From positions 2,401,056 to 2,465,055 of the forward strand of contig NC_020174.2 in the NCBI RefSeq assembly GCF_000224145.3: a stretch of DNA of 64,000 nucleotides, written 5' to 3'. The DNA comes from Ciona intestinalis (taxonomy: Eukaryota; Chordata; Ascidiacea; Phlebobranchia; Cionidae). Every line of letters starts with the position of its first letter. The stretch's first letter is position 1. Of this stretch, positions 21,679 through 32,639 are shown piece after piece. The translations under genes were made by a program, and so were the position numbers. The notes below the pieces were generated by a model that was not told where the DNA came from, searched no databases, and was given only the letters and a program-made list of their open reading frames with translations.

Positions 21679-22433
21679 ATGAACAAGTTACTGCTTTTCG
21701 CACTGGTGCTCGGACTTCTCTGTTTGATTGATGAAGGAGAGTCGATCTTTTGGGTTCGTCGTCGTCGTCGCGTGGTCCGTCGTCGTCGCGTAGTCCGTCG
21801 TCGTCGTCTTCGTTGTTGGCGCCGCCGTCGCTCTGGTGACAACGGTATATAACTACGCATTTATATTTGATATTTATTAGTGTTTTGTATCGATTTTTAC
21901 ACAAGGATCGTTTAACTTATTTTAATTATTTTTTAGGTGTTGACGAGTTAACGGAAGGTAAGTGCTGAAAAAATCGTTTAAAGCATGCAACAAATAAAGT
22001 TAATATGAATTATCTTATACATAGTAGGGTGAAGGAAAATAGGACACTTTTTATTTTCCACTTTCCTGTCCCATTTTGTAGTAAACAAAGAACAATCAAA
22101 TAATTATAAAGTCGTAGCCCCACGACTCTCTTAGACCGTTGTTAAAAGTTTAAAACAGGATCAGAATATTTTAGGTGTCGAAGGTGTCCCATGTTACCCC
22201 ACAAAACGATGTGCTAACAGTAAATGCATAACTTTATAACTGCTGCTTCGTTTTGTTTAACTATTTTTCGTCTATGTTCTATCATTACATAAATGTTTGA
22301 AAGTTTTGTTTTGCAGCTGAGGATGAAGAGATTGAACCAGAAGGTTAGTTTTTAAAATATACTTTATCCTAAAAATTTGTCTTATATGAATTATTAATTT
22401 GTTTCAGAGAAACTAGATTTCGACAACGAGTAA
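21679..22433 (+). CDS. Arginine-rich secreted peptide precursor, copy C (longest core)
   Basis: Exons 21679-21844, 21937-21957 (21 nt), 22317-22343 (27 nt), 22408-22433. Product of 79 residues. After the signal peptide (ending GES) the core is IFWVRRRRRVVRRRRVVRRR followed by RLRCWRRRR. It has a tandem VVRRRR motif, coded by near-repeated CGTCGTCGTCGCGT units, that the other copies lack. The acidic tail reads GVDELTEAEDEEIEPEE and on. Poly(A) signal at 22574-22579. The start ATG immediately follows the acceptor TTTTACAG. Function inferred from architecture, as for copy A. Confidence 0.82.
22021..22205. mobile_element. Palindromic MITE in intron 2 of peptide copy C
   Basis: ATAGTAGGGTGAAGGAAAAT to GTGTCCCATGTTACCCCACA. 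The same site holds a full-length element in copy E (45967-46150) and a 90-bp shortened version in copies A (6753-6842) and D (32868-32955). Confidence 0.8.
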
Positions 22434-22691
22434 ATGAATATTTGTTTGCCACAGAAACAGGTATAACGCCCACCTAATTGTTGATGTTTCGTATTGCTTT
22501 ATTAACTATTGTCAATCTTTTTCATGCAGAAGATGCATCTCCCTTAATGTGTATATCAAAACATTGATACTTCAATAAACTGGCAAACATATATTAATGT
22601 CGTGATTGATTAGGCAGACTTATTGGAGCATGTTAAAATATAAAAACTACCCAAATGGTATAACAAAACACACGATTTTAAAACAAGTATA

Positions 22692-22888
22692 TATAGTAGG
22701 GTGGGGGGAGATGGGACACCTTTTCATTCTTTTTTCTTTTCCTTTTGGTAGTAAACAAAGAACATTAAAGGAATTAAAACGTCGTATCCTCACGACTTCC
22801 TTGGATCCAGTTAATTGTTTAAAACACGATCAGGATGTTCGGATCATCAGTGCTAAATGTGTCCCATCTTACTCCACCCTATACTATA
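22692..22888. mobile_element. Palindromic MITE (Cimi-1 type), 197 bp
   Basis: TATAGTAGGGTGGGGGGAGA to CATCTTACTCCACCCTATAC. Nearly identical in inverted orientation to 32185-32381. Confidence 0.85.
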
Positions 22889-23035
22889 CCTAATAGTACA
22901 CTAACCATATATCAACAGAAAATGTAACTGGCGTCATCACACAGTTGGTTATCGCGCATATGCCTCCAACCCAGAGGATAGGCTCGTCGTTGCTATACCA
23001 TTGCGACGTGTGTCAATACGACATTCGGTTATAGA

Positions 23036-23160
23036 NNNNNNNNNNNNNNNNNNNNNNNNNNNNNNNNNNNNNNNNNNNNNNNNNNNNNNNNNNNNNNNNN
23101 NNNNNNNNNNNNNNNNNNNNNNNNNNNNNNNNNNNNNNNNNNNNNNNNNNNNNNNNNNNN
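23036..23160. other. Scaffold gap of 125 N
   Basis: Same length as the gap at 33288-33412, which suggests placeholder sizing. The contig in between carries the 3' half of the split gene, SULT2 and peptide copy D. Confidence 0.95.
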
Positions 23161-23189
23161 GCGACATTCGTTCGTGCATTTATGAATAA

Positions 23190-23495
23190 ATGTCACTTGC
23201 TTTATGCTTGAGTGGCTGTAAAATAAGTCGTTATCACACAAGTGTTTTGTTTCATACACCTGGTGCCAGCGTAGAAGTTACCACAATATGTAACTTTGTA
23301 GGTGATTATTTTTTATTTACTTTGATTGTATGTCTGACAATTGAGAAAATCCATTAGTGACCACTGGGTTGAAGCAATTGCCGGTAAGTGTCTTGCCCAA
23401 GAACACATACATCCACAATGATAGCAGCTATGAGCCTTAAAACCATTACCTCTGGAAAGCCATGCATGCTAACCAACTCCGTCACAGCACTGGGC
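23190..23495 (-). mobile_element. tRNA-derived SINE (Cics-1 type)
   Basis: Minus strand: TGACGGAGTTGGTTAGCATG head, CCCAGTGGTCACTAATGGA middle, AGCAAGTGACATTTATTCAT tail. Lies between the gap and the first ferritin-like exon. Confidence 0.75.
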
Positions 23496-23550
23496 ATTTA
23501 ACATAATATATTTAATGTTTCACTAATAATAATAATACATTTATTTTCAG

Positions 23551-26500
23551 ATATTTTTGTTCAGTATTACAACCTGTTTCCTGTTATGTGGAAGAATGGA
23601 ATAATAGACATGCATTCCTATCAAGACATCAAGAAAAATAAAGCAATGTTGGAGTTATCCATGTTTGAACTGGATGTCTCAGATCCAAGGTGAACCCAAG
23701 TTAAATATTGAAAAATATACTAGTAATACTACCATGGCAGTATAATTTAAATTACTTTTTAGTAAGTATGCACCATAGGTCTATTGCACATTAGTATTAG
23801 AGAATTAAACTTGAGACACTTTTACTAATAGGCTACACAATAATTTATAACAAAATCTAAACAAGTGTTGTGTAAACATGTATAATGTAAGTTTTGAAAC
23901 ATCTGAGTGCTGTAAACAGTCTTTTATAATGTAGAATGCTGTATATTGTATAACTTCAAACCTATAAGTAACTTGATACTCTTGTGTGGTAGTAGTATAG
24001 AAATCCTACTTTATTGGTTAGATTTATGCCCGTCACTCGGGATTTATCAAAAAGTAAAAGGGACTTGATTAAGAAATGGATGGACAATGATATGCCGTTC
24101 AGTTACCCAGACGATCCTTCAGGTAAGGCTATATAACTTTGTTTGAAAGAAAAAGTTCAAAAAATTGAATCACCTACACAGCTACATATTCTAAAATAAT
24201 AGAACACCAGTGTTATAACAACTGTTGCTGCTCCATCACATGACTGTAAACAAGTTACATTTCAAATAGTTTAAATATGAACAATTCATCATACCCAACA
24301 AAGAGTTGCTGTTAACAGCTACAACAAATAAGAGTCATCAGACCCAACCACTGAACCTTAAAGGGTGAAAACAGGATGTTTAGTATTTAATATTGCTCAT
24401 TAATGGGTTGTCCAAATTATCAGCCATACTTAAAGAAAAAGAAAAAATCTCTCCTAAAATAATAATTATCCAAAAAGTAACATACATGGTAACTCGCAAG
24501 CTGACTCAAGGTGTGTGAACACCTGTGTTATAACGACTGTTGTTTTTCGGACAGGCGAGGATAAAGTAAGTTACATTCATTCGTTTAATAAAATACACAG
24601 TATCAGGCATGCGAATTCGCCTGCGAAGTCATATGCAAACCCATTACCGAGTTCCGCATGCGGCAGCGAAATCCGAACAAAACGGACGAATTTCGGATAC
24701 TGTGTACAGTCACCTTTAAAGCTGTATTTATGCAGCAAAATATCAATGAAACTCGTTGTGGCTTTAAAATGAGTTTGGTTTTAAAGTTTGGGTTCAGCAA
24801 TTTTTATTTTTTACAGGGGACTTGCTGTTTTCATGTGATGCTGATACTATCCCAGCAAAAGTTGCCGAACTTCAGAAGTTAGGAGAAGCAGCCATGATTG
24901 TTGAATTATCAACCATTCCACCTTACGTTACTTCATGGCTAAGTTTACAAACCGAGTTCGGTAGAAACGTGGAAATTGCGGACATTGTAAAATCAGTGTT
25001 TGTGGAAGAGATGCTTCATATGTCGCTTGCAGCAAATTTAATTAACTCAGTAAGGCAATAAATTACATATGCTGTGTAGTACCTACTAATTCATAGTTTT
25101 AACTGCTTGTAATGTTTATTAGAAGTAAAATTAAGTTCTTGTGTGAAATCCTCTTGGTAGTTTTTGTGTAAATTATGATAGAAACTTGGACATTAAAGTA
25201 AATGGCTTACTCTGCTGTACATTACAGGTCCCCTGGCATGCTACTCTGCAGGGTCTCATTTATTTATAAAGATTAATTTCATAAAAGTTAGTTTGGTAGT
25301 ATTTAAGAATATTAGCTCTTTTTCATAAAGTACGGCCTTGTACACTTTTTAATGTTAATTTGGGAACATTTATTCTCGTTTATCAGGTTGGGGGAACTGT
25401 GAACTTAACAAGCATGACATTATTACCACAATACCCCACTCCACTTGGATCTGGGAATTTCTTTGATTTGATGCCAGGAGTTTATGTTTCAATCGAACCC
25501 ATGTCTCCAGGGCTGGCGCGTGATTTGTTTGCAAAGATTGAAACACCGGCGACTGAAGAAGAACAAAAGGTGAGAGTTTTTAAGTTTTACAGTAAATAAT
25601 TCAACTTTTTATATTAATATTTTTGAATATTATGCTTATATTAGTATCTTCTATTTTGGTAGCGAAGATTAAAAAATATTTTTAACGAAAAGACAGGATA
25701 AATAGTTTTATATTTAATACGATACATATACAAAATTAAACACTGTTGCTTAGTACAGTGACTTGAGCTATTTTAACACCAAACAGTATTGGACATTACA
25801 CCTTCACCTGTGTATAATAAATTCTAAACTTTACTCAACATTTGGTATTATTTCTTGCAGATGTTTCATGAATTGGCTGAATTGTGGTTGATTTTACAGC
25901 TACAAAGAGGAGGCGCAAGTTCTCCCACCTCGAAAAATATGCAGCTTTTGTTAAAAGATTATCAGAAGGTTAAATACAAGAGAAAATCTGCTCTAAAAAG
26001 TGCAATGAACAAAGAATTAACCCCAAATCAAACATGGACTGCAATTTACGATTTTGCTGTGAAAAATTTGAAAATACTGTCAAGTAAACCAACAAACACA
26101 ATTGGAGCACTCTACTTAAGAGCTGCTCTATTTACTGCTATGGTAGAATCATGTACGCAGATGAACGCTCTTAATAATCCAGGGTCAGAATGATTCACCA
26201 ACAATATTTACTGGAGATGTGGCAAAACAGGTGGACATGGATCAATGGCACAACCCTGAAGATCAACCAACACAAAGTACTAATGTAGACCAATCAAAGG
26301 ATATCCCTATAAGTACATTGTACCAACCTTTGTTTCCAATCATAAATCTCCAAAAAGCAGTTGAGGCTGTCATAGAAATTGTTTACCAGGGTGAGGGGGG
26401 AAGTCAGTGTACTCCTTTTGTTGGTGAGCAAACAGAAGACAATCCTTTCCCCGACAAATCTCATTATTATCGCTTTCTCGAGATTGCAAATCAGAGGGAG

Positions 26501-26977
26501 ATTGTTAAGATGACAGTCCCTGGAGGTTGGAATGCTGGGTTGGTTTGCATGAACCTCACTGGACTTGATTGCCATGAAGAACTTGAGCCTGGGGAGAATT
26601 TTTGTTTTGGAGGTGTTGATATTCCATTCCGGGAAGATGGAGTGTGGCCGTTAGTGAGGAACCCACAAAATGGGATGTACAAAGAGAATACAAACGCATG
26701 GAAAGTTAACATGGAATTCAATAAGGCTTACACAACTTTGCTTCAGTGTTTAGAGAAGGGGTTTGGTGGACAACCAGATTTGATTAAAGGATGTTACAGT
26801 TATATGTATGATCTCACCATTATAGGAAAGAAGTTGGTTAGCATTCCAATAGGAACACAAGGAGATACCAACTTTATTGAAGCACCATGCAAGGATTGTC
26901 ATGCGTCACCAACATGGACTTTCATGAGAGAAATCACATATCGGGCAGGGTTTGCACTCATGGGGCAAATGGGGTAA
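23551..26977 (+). CDS. Ferritin-like VioB/RebD-type protein, C-terminal half; 5' end missing, one frameshift
   Basis: Exons 23551-23689, 24022-24122, 24817-25049, 25387-25569 and 25861-26977. The first exon follows a good acceptor (TTTATTTTCAG), needs one base from an upstream exon, and has no start codon. YYNLFPVM...FMPVTRDLSKSKRD aligns with YYELVYPFM...YMPSTRELSAPKAR of bacterial VioB. The ferritin-like domain follows, with AAMIVELSTIPPY and VEEMLHMSLAANLIN (E..ExxxH metal-ligand pattern). Later come IEIVYQGEGG, then IPIG, in the family order. VioB/RebD enzymes join two indole-3-pyruvate imines in violacein and rebeccamycin synthesis. In the last exon the frame changes by one base near 26180-26192: the upstream frame stops at 26193 and the downstream frame runs on to TAA at 26977. 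That is either a real lesion or a base-call error in GGG. Poly(A) signal about 27268-27273. The likely partner half is 33760-39339. Confidence 0.82.
24403..24590 (+). mobile_element. SINE (Cics-1 type), 3' part only
   Basis: TAATGGGTTGTCCAAATTAT through AGGATAAAGTAAGTTACATT. The tRNA head is missing. Confidence 0.65.
24598..24722. mobile_element. Short palindromic MITE, left-truncated
   Basis: GGCATGCGAATTCGCCTGCG near the left, GGATACTGTGTACAGTCACC at the right. A more complete copy is at 29602-29742. Confidence 0.7.
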
Positions 26978-27318
26978 TCAAAAAAATGAATTAAAAGTAT
27001 GCAGAAATTGATATATAATCAAGTACACAATATCCTTTTATCTCAATTTTTTGAATATTTCTTAGTTGCAAACAAAATACCTGCTTTTAATAATTACAGC
27101 AAATTAATTTCATTCATATTAGTGTAAAAATAAGAGGAACACTTTAGATCATAAGTATCTAGGTTCATAAATAGATTTACAATGAAAGTTCAAATATTTT
27201 ATCCGTGTAGAATGTATGGGCTACCTATTATTAGATAAGAAAATGTATAAAACAATATATGCAGTAAAATAAAACATGTTCATGCTTTGTGTCGATGTCA
27301 GGTATGCAAATGTGTTTT
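26978..27318. other. 3' flank of the ferritin-like gene
   Basis: AT-rich 3' UTR and flank with an AATAAA at about 27268. No other gene. Confidence 0.6.
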
Positions 27319-27637
27319 GAATGAATGTAACTTACTTTATCCTCGCGTGACCGGGAAACGACAGTCGTTATAATACGGGTGTTCTGTTTCAAACACCTTG
27401 TTCCAGCTTACGAGTTACCAAGTATGTTACTTTGTAGGTGATTATTTTCTCTGAATTTTTTTTTATGTGTTGTTAATAATTTGGACAACCCATTAGTAAC
27501 CACTGGATTGGAGCAATTGCTGTTAAGTGCCTTGCCCAAGGACACATACGCCCACAATAGTAGCAATAACGAACCTTTAACCCATTACCTCTGGGTTTGA
27601 GGCAGGAGCCCCAACTAACTGTGCTACGGCGTCGGAC
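27319..27637 (-). mobile_element. tRNA-derived SINE (Cics-1 type)
   Basis: Minus strand: CCGACGCCGTAGCACAGTTA head, full middle, GATAAAGTAAGTTACATTCA tail. Confidence 0.85.
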
Positions 27638-27821
27638 AATTGTTAATAAATTGCACAATTACGTTTTACATATTATAGGGTGCTAAAAGGTTAAAAAAGA
27701 ATATTTACAAAATCATCGCATCCTCGCGACTCTAAAAGAACTGATTAAATGTTTAAAACACGATCAGGAAATTATGAATTCAAGTGCCAGCGGTATCTCA
27801 TCCTACCCCGCAGCACTATAT

Positions 27822-30800
27822 CTACAGTTCATAAATAAACTTAATATCGGTGTCAGCCAACTTCTCCTTGACCAATGCATCCATTTTCTCTGATTGTGCG
27901 ACAGTGAAGTAATTCTTCCAATCTCCAACCTTGCCTGGAATTGTAAAATTATGTCGCTGGTTATACTATATAATCCATACAACAATGTTGTACGAACGTC
28001 TTGATACACAGACTTAAAGTACACTGTTGCCATTACCAAAGTTAAATACTTAATAACTCAATAGGTAGATATTTTGAGATTTAATCATGTTTTGCAGTTT
28101 CTTTTGTTCAGTGTTGGTCTAGTTATATAAAGCTTTTACAGAAATGTCAAACTTACGGAATATTCATCCAGAAAACAAACCTTTTCGAAATAAATCCGCC
28201 AACTTTTCGGAGGCATTGCTCTTTTCTTTCAACGATTCGAAAGAAGTTTCTTTTGCAATGCTTGAAACGTCTTGATCGGACACAGCAACCCCAAGAAAGT
28301 CAGCTATTCTCTTAATTTCCCTTTCTTGATACTATTCGCATAATTATACAGTTAATACAGCGCTTACATAGATTTTGTGTTTATATTTCTGCGGGGTAGG
28401 ATGGAACACCGTTAGCACCTAAAGCACTTATTTCCTGATCTGGTTTTTGGCAATTAACAACGCTGCTTTAGAGACACGGGGATACAGTTATAGAATTCTG
28501 TAAATACGATTCGTTTTTCTACTAAATGGGACGAGAAACCCATCTTCCCCCACCCATGGCCTACTAAAGATACGGCCTGATTTGTCAGTTTCAAAACAAA
28601 AAGCTAAAAGGCCTACTAAATTTCATTGATTACGATAGCGAAGACAAATCCGTCCAACTAATTAATTTATACCCAAATACAACTATCTGATTAAATAAAA
28701 CCTGTATCAGATCTTCATAAAACACAAACAGAACGTTCGAGTCGTTTCTATGTGGGTACCATGACAACAAATGCTCCATGTACCATTCTCCTTTCTTGTT
28801 GCCCAGAAGTTGCTTACCTGTGTAAAACAAACTATTTGTTAGCAAATACAAATAACGAACATAATAACGTAAGAAGGGTATTTGATAAAACCTCAGAAAA
28901 AGCAACGGTTACAAGCGTTGGCGAGTATCGGCCAGCGCATGGTTAGGGTGGGGTAAGATGGGCAAACTTTCATTCTATTTTAACGTCCTATTTGGTAGTA
29001 ATTCCGAATTACAAAACCGTAGCTCTGCCCAACTCTTAAAGGGCGTTGTTGGTTGTTCAAAACAAGATGAGGCAAGATGGGATTTAGGTGTTAAGATATC
29101 CCATCTTACCCCACAGTACAATATCGACTGGCAGACAATTGATATTTGGTAAAATGTAAAAAACCGTCAGCCAATCTATAGGAAGGTTTACTTTATTTTC
29201 GCAGGTCATGGTGTGATTAAACCAACTTTATTGAATGAATTAAGCAAACGGTTTGCCCGTGTCCGTGATAAAGATTTCAAAACCATTGTTCGTTCAATTA
29301 TATTTCTGTGGGGTAAGATGGGAAAATTTTGGAATTTATATTCCAAATTTACCATTCGTGTTTTAACAGTTAACAACGCCATTAAAAAATCATGAGAATA
29401 CACTTGTTCTGTAAATTTCTATTTTTAGTACCAACCGGAACGAGAAAATGGAATAAAAATTGTCCCATCTTCCCCCACCCCATCATATCCCAGGAAAACA
29501 ACCGGGTCTACATTTTTAGGACCAAAGGGTCTTGAAAAAAGTTCCTTTATTTTTTAAATTTATAACACATGTAAATAGAATCGAATACTAGAGTTGTTTT
29601 AAAGGTGGCTGTACACAGTATCCGGCATGCGAATTCGCATGCGAAGTCGTATGCAAACCAGTGTCTAATTCCGCATGCGGCAGCGAAATCCGGACAAAAC
29701 AGACAAAACGGACGAATTCCGGATACTATGTACGGTCACCTTAAGTGTATTTTTATCATTCCGGGCGGAATCTTTTTCGGGACAGCCCCGATATATTTTG
29801 ATGTTTAACCCTTCGCGCAGTTTACCTGCAAAACACAAGTCAAAAAAATGGTTCCAATCCTTCGGATACATTTCAAAATACTTTGTTGCATTTGGGTTCA
29901 TTGGAAATTTGAGAGTCATATGATACCAGGATACCATTTGGTCTTTTGGGTTACGTATTGTGCAGATTATCTGAAATAAATGAGTAAATCTTAGTTTAAA
30001 AAACCTTCTACAGGCTATCACCTAACATACCTTGGCTCCGGCAGATTTGATCTTTTCTAAGTTAAGGAGAGGTGTAGGTACATGGGTTGCCAGCACTCGT
30101 TTCTTCCACGGTAGTTTCTCCAGTAGTTCAAATTTTACAGCTAAATAAAAGATTGGAGAAATTTAAACTGTTTCTATACGGTCGCGAAGATCGAAAAGAC
30201 GTGTAGAAAATGTAAAACGACATAAAACACGATATAGATAAAACAGAACAAATGGTACAGTAGGGGGGAAGATGGTACACCTTTTTATTCTATTTTCTCG
30301 TCCTTAATTATGGTAGTAAACAAAGATTTTTTTAAAGAATTTTAAAATCGCACCTTACGACTGCCATATAGACTGTTGTTCGTTGTTTAAAATACGATCA
30401 GAATATTGGGATATTATGCGTTAAAGGCGTCCTATCTTCCCCAACAGTACTATATAATTATAAATACTAACTTACGGAGGCCTGTTTCAAGGTAAATAGT
30501 TGGCATCGCCATGTTTTTTGTCATTGCCATCAGCTTTTCGTCATGTCTAAAGTAGAGTTGACGTACGATATAACTTGCCCATGTTGTACCTAGAACGCTC
30601 ATCGGTTAATAAACAATTAACACCCGTCTATGGGAAAATAGAATGAAAAGGTGTCCCATTTCCCCCATCCCAATATACCCCACTTTTGCCGAAACAACCG
30701 GGTCGACATGTTTAGGACCAGAGGGTCTTAAATAAAGTTAATTAAGATATCAAGTAATCAAAATTATTAGGACGCCGTTCCGAAAGTTTGTTAAATTTAT

Positions 30801-31188
30801 TAAGTTAAGCAGTAATGCACTACGTGACTTGCTGAAATTCATCCTTATTTATATGGTTTATATAATTTGTCAATGTTCTGCTCGTGCTATTCATTCTACC
30901 GCTCGTATATTTACCAATTTTTTGAAATGACGCAACGATGACGTCATCCTTCCACGGAGTCCAGTTTTCATACACCCACTTAACCGTGTTCATATTAAAG
31001 CCAATTCCGTACATTTTGTAGCCTTTCCATTCAGTTAACTTTGGTTGCATAAAACCATCATTCACAAAATAATCGACCACAGGCTGTACATCAGGCGGGT
31101 CCGTGGCATATTGGGCGATGTCTTCAAAAGCCTCCCCAAAAAATAAGTTTAGATTCCTTTCCAGCGTTTCTTTTTCGTTATCTGTCAT
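27822..31188 (-). CDS. Cytosolic sulfotransferase (SULT family), intact
   Basis: Transfers sulfate from PAPS to a hydroxyl or amine acceptor in the cytosol. Seven exons in phase: 30915-31188, 30476-30589, 30031-30140, 29826-29970, 28702-28817, 28181-28331, 27822-27934; 340 residues, longer than the usual 295 because of an N-terminal extension. The 5'-phosphosulfate loop reads SFQKIGTTW at 87-95 (family YPKSGTTW; Lys90 kept, Tyr-Pro and the Ser after Lys replaced). VLATHVP places the catalytic His at 149. CTIRNPKDQMVSWYH places Arg172 and Ser180 for the 3'-phosphate. FVFYEDLIQ and the C-terminal RKGKVGDWKN complete the signature. The exon 5 donor is a weak GTTTTA. The acceptor substrate cannot be read from sequence. 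Decayed duplicate at 7823-11601. Confidence 0.92.
28382..28570. mobile_element. Palindromic MITE in SULT2 intron
   Basis: GCGGGGTAGGATGGAACACC to CATCTTCCCCCACCCATGGC. Partner of 8417-8609. Confidence 0.75.
28941..29123. mobile_element. Palindromic MITE in SULT2 intron
   Basis: TTAGGGTGGGGTAAGATGGG to CCCATCTTACCCCACAGTAC. Partner of 8934-9107. Confidence 0.75.
29299..29488. mobile_element. Palindromic MITE in SULT2 intron
   Basis: CTGTGGGGTAAGATGGGAAA to CCATCTTCCCCCACCCCATC. Partner of 9258-9450. Confidence 0.75.
29602..29742. mobile_element. Short palindromic MITE of a second family (141 bp)
   Basis: Ends GGTGGCTGTACACAGTATCC and GGATACTATGTACGGTCACC are imperfect inverted repeats. The interior is rich in GCATGCGAATTCGCATGCG palindromes. 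TTAA occurs on both sides, a possible target duplication. SULT1 has an empty site near 9490-9500. A truncated copy is at 24598-24722. Superfamily not assigned. Confidence 0.8.
30256..30454. mobile_element. Palindromic MITE in SULT2 intron 2
   Basis: TACAGTAGGGGGGAAGATGG to CCTATCTTCCCCAACAGTAC. The corresponding SULT1 element (from about 10330) keeps only its left half, where the SULT1 deletion begins. Confidence 0.75.
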
Positions 31189-31794
31189 ACTAACTGCTGT
31201 GAACGATCTCTACTGTACTTTGTAAAGATCTATATATTAACAGGACAATATGAAAAGGTTAAACTTGATAATAGAATTTCTGAGGCAAACATTGAAAAAA
31301 CGTTTACATTTTACAATGTTCGCTGTTTACTCGAACATTTATCTCATGGCTACGCTGCAAAGTGTATTTATGGTCTATATAGTGTGACGACTCAATGTTT
31401 ATTTATCAGTACTTACATGGCCTATGGTATTTAGCGCATTGAACTTTGTGTTTAGTAAATTCCTATTGATATTTCTTAACGTTTGTACTGGTTATGTAAT
31501 AGCCGTTCACTTTCGCAGTCTTACTTACTAAGTCTTACAATTCGTGACTAACCTTGTATTAAAATACACTTGACACGCACGGTGACAAACTTTAATTGCT
31601 GCAGTTTATTTCCACATAGCAACCTTATCGTTAAGACGAACTGCGCATTTCATGGTTAGATTTCGTAGAACAGCTTTACTTATTATTGTTTTCATTGAGC
31701 ATATTGTTTGCATTGAAGTACAATAAGTTGCTATGAGGTCTATGTTTCATTCTCTGTAAAAATGCATACCAACGGAAATTTGTGTATAAGTAGA

Positions 31795-31985
31795 GATGCT
31801 CAAAATTTGAAGTAAGCACCAATGAAGAAGGGCAAATTTGGTTAAAGTAAGCTGAAATTTCTTGGGTACAACGTCGACCAAACAGTAACTAAACCATTGC
31901 CGGCCTTTAAAGTAATCCGCAATTTCGCGCCGCCGACAATCATCAAGGCGCGCCAAGAATTCAACTTCCACCCTGTATAGGTTTA
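31795..31985 (+). mobile_element. Fossil fragment of a Gypsy-type LTR retrotransposon
   Basis: Same fragment as 19030-19205 (SKLKFLGYNVDQ, KPLPA, NFAPPT patterns). Broken, no LTRs seen, part of the duplicon downstream of peptide copy D. Confidence 0.65.
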
Positions 31986-32039
31986 GCAGCCACGCTTTAT
32001 CTGATACTTTTATTCCAGTCGTTTTTACCTTCAGCGTGT

Positions 32040-32155
32040 GTATAACGATTGTCGTATTGACACACGTCGCAATGGTAGCAACGACGAGCCTATAACCTCT
32101 GGGTTGGAGGCATATGCGCGATAACCAACTGTGTGATGACGCCAGTTACATTTTC
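32040..32155 (-). mobile_element. tRNA-like SINE tail, copy beside peptide gene D
   Basis: Reverse complement of 22925-23030. Minus strand GTTGGTTATCGCGCATATGC, then CAACCCAGAGGTTATAGGCT. Confidence 0.65.
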
Positions 32156-32184
32156 TGTTGATATATGGTTAGTGTACTATTAGG

Positions 32185-32381
32185 TATAGTATAGGGTGGA
32201 GTAAGATGGGACACATTTAGCACTTATGATCCGAACATCCTGATCGTGTTTTAAACAATTAACTGGATCCAAGGGAGTCGTGAGGATACGACGTTTTAAT
32301 TCCTTTAATGTTCTTTGTTTACTACCAAAAGGAAAAGAAAAAAGAATGAAAAGGTGTCCCATCTCCCCCCACCCTACTATA
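32185..32381. mobile_element. Palindromic MITE (Cimi-1 type), 197 bp
   Basis: Inverted near-identical partner of 22692-22888, including the rare GGATCC in the interior. Confidence 0.85.
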
Positions 32382-32639
32382 TATACTTGTTTTAAAATCG
32401 TGTGTTTTGTTATACCATTTGGGTAGTTTTTATATTTTAACATGCTCCAATAAGTCTGCCTAATCAATCACGACATTAATATATGTTTGCCAGTTTATTG
32501 AAGTATCAATGTTTTGATATACACATTAAGGGAGATGCATCTTCTGCATGAAAAAGATTGACAATAGTTAATAAAGCAATACGAAACATCAACAATTAGG
32601 TGGGCGTTATACCTGTTTCTGTGGCAAACAAATATTCAT

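Noticed and set aside
21660-21904. Antisense Arg/Asp-rich frames over the peptide C core
   Set aside because: The (CGT)n tract gives long open frames on both strands. The plus frame with signal peptide, splice sites and tail is the supported one.
22606-22893. 95-residue open frame MIRQTYWSMLKYK..., repeated at 32180-32467
   Set aside because: It spans a MITE and the peptide-gene 3' flank. The two copies match because the region is duplicated, not because of coding constraint.
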